64,000 bases of DNA from Paramicrobacterium agarici (GTDB lineage: Bacteria; Actinomycetota; Actinomycetes; Actinomycetales; Microbacteriaceae), in NCBI RefSeq assembly GCF_002563955.1, contig NZ_PDJE01000001.1, positions 1,798,001 through 1,862,000 of the forward strand, read 5' to 3'. Made by a program: the position numbers and the translations under genes. The notes beneath the pieces are model-generated. The model saw only the letters and a program-made list of their open reading frames with translations, was not told where the DNA came from and made no database searches. Within the stretch, counting starts at the first letter, position 1, and every line of letters begins with the position of its first letter. This document shows, in pieces, positions 63,059-64,000 of this stretch.

Positions 63059-64000
63059 GTGTCGTCATTTCGCTCGATGAGCGTTGCTCTGGCCGCGGTC
63101 GCGTCCGTCGTCGTCCTCAGTGGATGTGCGTCCACCGCGGCCGAGAGCGAGTCGGCCGAATCGGCGAACGGCGCATTTCCCGTCAGCATCCACAGCGCGC
63201 TCGGCACGGCCGAGATACCCTCAGAGCCCGAACGCATCGTCACGCTCGGCCAGGGAACAGCCGACACGGTCGTTGCGCTGGGACTGACGCCGGTTGCCGT
63301 TGAGGCAGATCCGTGGGGCGGTGACGACGAGGGGTATCAGCCATGGGTGCGCGAAGCCATCGAAGAGCGGGGAGATGAGCTTCCAGCTCTCATCGAAGCC
63401 GGGGCAGAACTCGACATTGATGCAATCGTCGCGGCTGACCCCGATGTGATCCTTGCCCCGCAGTCCGGACTGACGCAGGACCAGTTCGACGTGCTCAACG
63501 ACCTCGCGCCAACCGTCGCATACCCTGGGCAGGCGTGGAGCACCGCATGGGACGAGCAGATTCGTCTCATCGGTGAAGCCCTCGGGCGAACCGCCGATGC
63601 AGCAGAGCTGTCCGACGAGATCATCGAAACGCTCACAGCTGTCGCGGAGTCTCATCCGGAATGGGAGGGTACGACGTTCGCGTACACATTCACGTCGACG
63701 CCCGGAACGCTCGGTGTCTTCCAGCCCACGGAGCCGCGCGCAGCGCTCCTTGAACTCATGGGTCTCACGCCCGCGGACTTCATCACCGAGCTGCCCGTCA
63801 ACGAAGGCACGTCGTCGAGCACCCTCGGGCTCGAGAATGCCGACGCGCTCGACGACACAGATCTTCTTTTCACCTGGTTCGGGGACGAGGCAGCGCAGAA
63901 AGACGTCGAATCTCAGCCTCTCTATGCTCAGATTCCCGCCATCGAGCGCGGTTCTGACGTCACCATTTATGACCATCAGTTCGTGACTGCGGCAAGCCTC
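63059..64000 (+). CDS. FecB/FepB-like siderophore-binding lipoprotein, 3' end outside window
   Basis: This ABC transporter binding protein for ferric siderophores begins VSSFRSMSVALAAVASVVVL and has a lipobox LSGC. PERIVTLGQGTADTVVALGL is the family opening, VEADPWGG follows, and DAIVAADPDVILAPQSGLT marks the middle. The frame stays open to the last base, so the C-terminus is missing. GTG 63059 has AAAGGA five bases upstream; an ATG at 63035 is in frame without a good ribosome site. Only 30 bases separate it from the SIP gene, so it is likely in the same iron-repressed operon. Confidence 0.9.
   Translation, partial: MSSFRSMSVALAAVASVVVLSGCASTAAESESAESANGAFPVSIHSALGTAEIPSEPERIVTLGQGTADTVVALGLTPVAVEADPWGGDDEGYQPWVREAIEERGDELPALIEAGAELDIDAIVAADPDVILAPQSGLTQDQFDVLNDLAPTVAYPGQAWSTAWDEQIRLIGEALGRTADAAELSDEIIETLTAVAESHPEWEGTTFAYTFTSTPGTLGVFQPTEPRAALLELMGLTPADFITELPVNEGTSSSTLGLENADALDDTDLLFTWFGDEAAQKDVESQPLYAQIPAIERGSDVTIYDHQFVTAASL

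Overview
The window is gene-dense, high-GC DNA from an actinobacterium, most likely a member of the Microbacteriaceae. Evidence for this includes MtrA-MtrB-LpqB, a WhiB1-like protein, a SigR/RsrA pair, a PdtaS-type kinase, the fused 2-oxoglutarate decarboxylase Kgd, a long-form HPF, GuaB1, and many promoters whose -10 box lies 6-8 nt before a start codon (leaderless mRNAs). Gene order from the S-adenosylhomocysteine hydrolase to WhiB1 and AroA resembles, from memory, the mycobacterial sahH-mtrA-mtrB-lpqB-comF-hpf-secA1 to aroA-sigH-pdtaS-whiB1 neighbourhood. The window is ordinary chromosome: I see no phage, insertion sequence, CRISPR array, rRNA or tRNA, and no gene-free stretch longer than about 210 bases.

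Region by region. 1-11 kb: the end of ahcY; an RDD/SpoIIM membrane pair; a Fur-type regulator with a catalase; then a five-gene minus-strand operon (membrane protein, DUF4129, DUF4350, MoxR ATPase, DUF58) of the kind associated with envelope or protein-complex maturation. 11-20 kb: the envelope two-component system mtrA-mtrB-lpqB, then comF, hpf and secA. 20-25 kb: poorly characterised conserved genes (an Rv3235-like protein, an unknown protein, an excisionase-type HTH protein, a SAF-domain protein with a P-loop-variant ParA-like protein), then pdtaS and whiB1. 25-31 kb: peroxiredoxin, rsgA-aroA, the thiol-stress sigma factor with its anti-sigma factor, and a cation/proton antiporter. 31-39 kb: kgd, the GMP-reductase-like guaB1, and two CNNM/CorC-type transporters preceded by a probable leader peptide. 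39-48 kb: an old-yellow enzyme, nnrD, a GT-C glycosyltransferase, a thiamine-binding protein, a three-gene sensor system and the methionine genes metX and metY. 48-54 kb: a phosphotransferase, an SDR-PRT-S51 peptidase-Ung operon, an acetyltransferase and an amidase. 54-60 kb: a hydrolase gene followed by an oligopeptide ABC transporter. 60-64 kb: a small iron region with two IdeR/DmdR-like boxes, a SIP-domain protein, an aldo-keto reductase, a full siderophore-interacting protein and the beginning of a FecB-like lipoprotein.

The two most interesting signals are regulatory. First, an unannotated 24-codon leader ORF, probably leaderless, begins Met-Asp-Asp-Pro-Pro-Pro. It runs through a hairpin that hides the ribosome-binding site of the first CNNM gene and overlaps that gene's start codon. 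Its layout would suit a Mg2+-sensing translational switch for a Mg2+ exporter. Second, the octamer GGATGCTG/CAGCATCC occurs about 40 times by eye, where about 2-3 are expected. It is equally frequent on both strands, and it forms the inverted repeats of two intergenic terminators, a pattern reminiscent of DNA uptake sequences. A sigR locus with two promoters and two in-frame starts, and a divergent gene pair whose start codons are 17 nt apart, also deserve attention.
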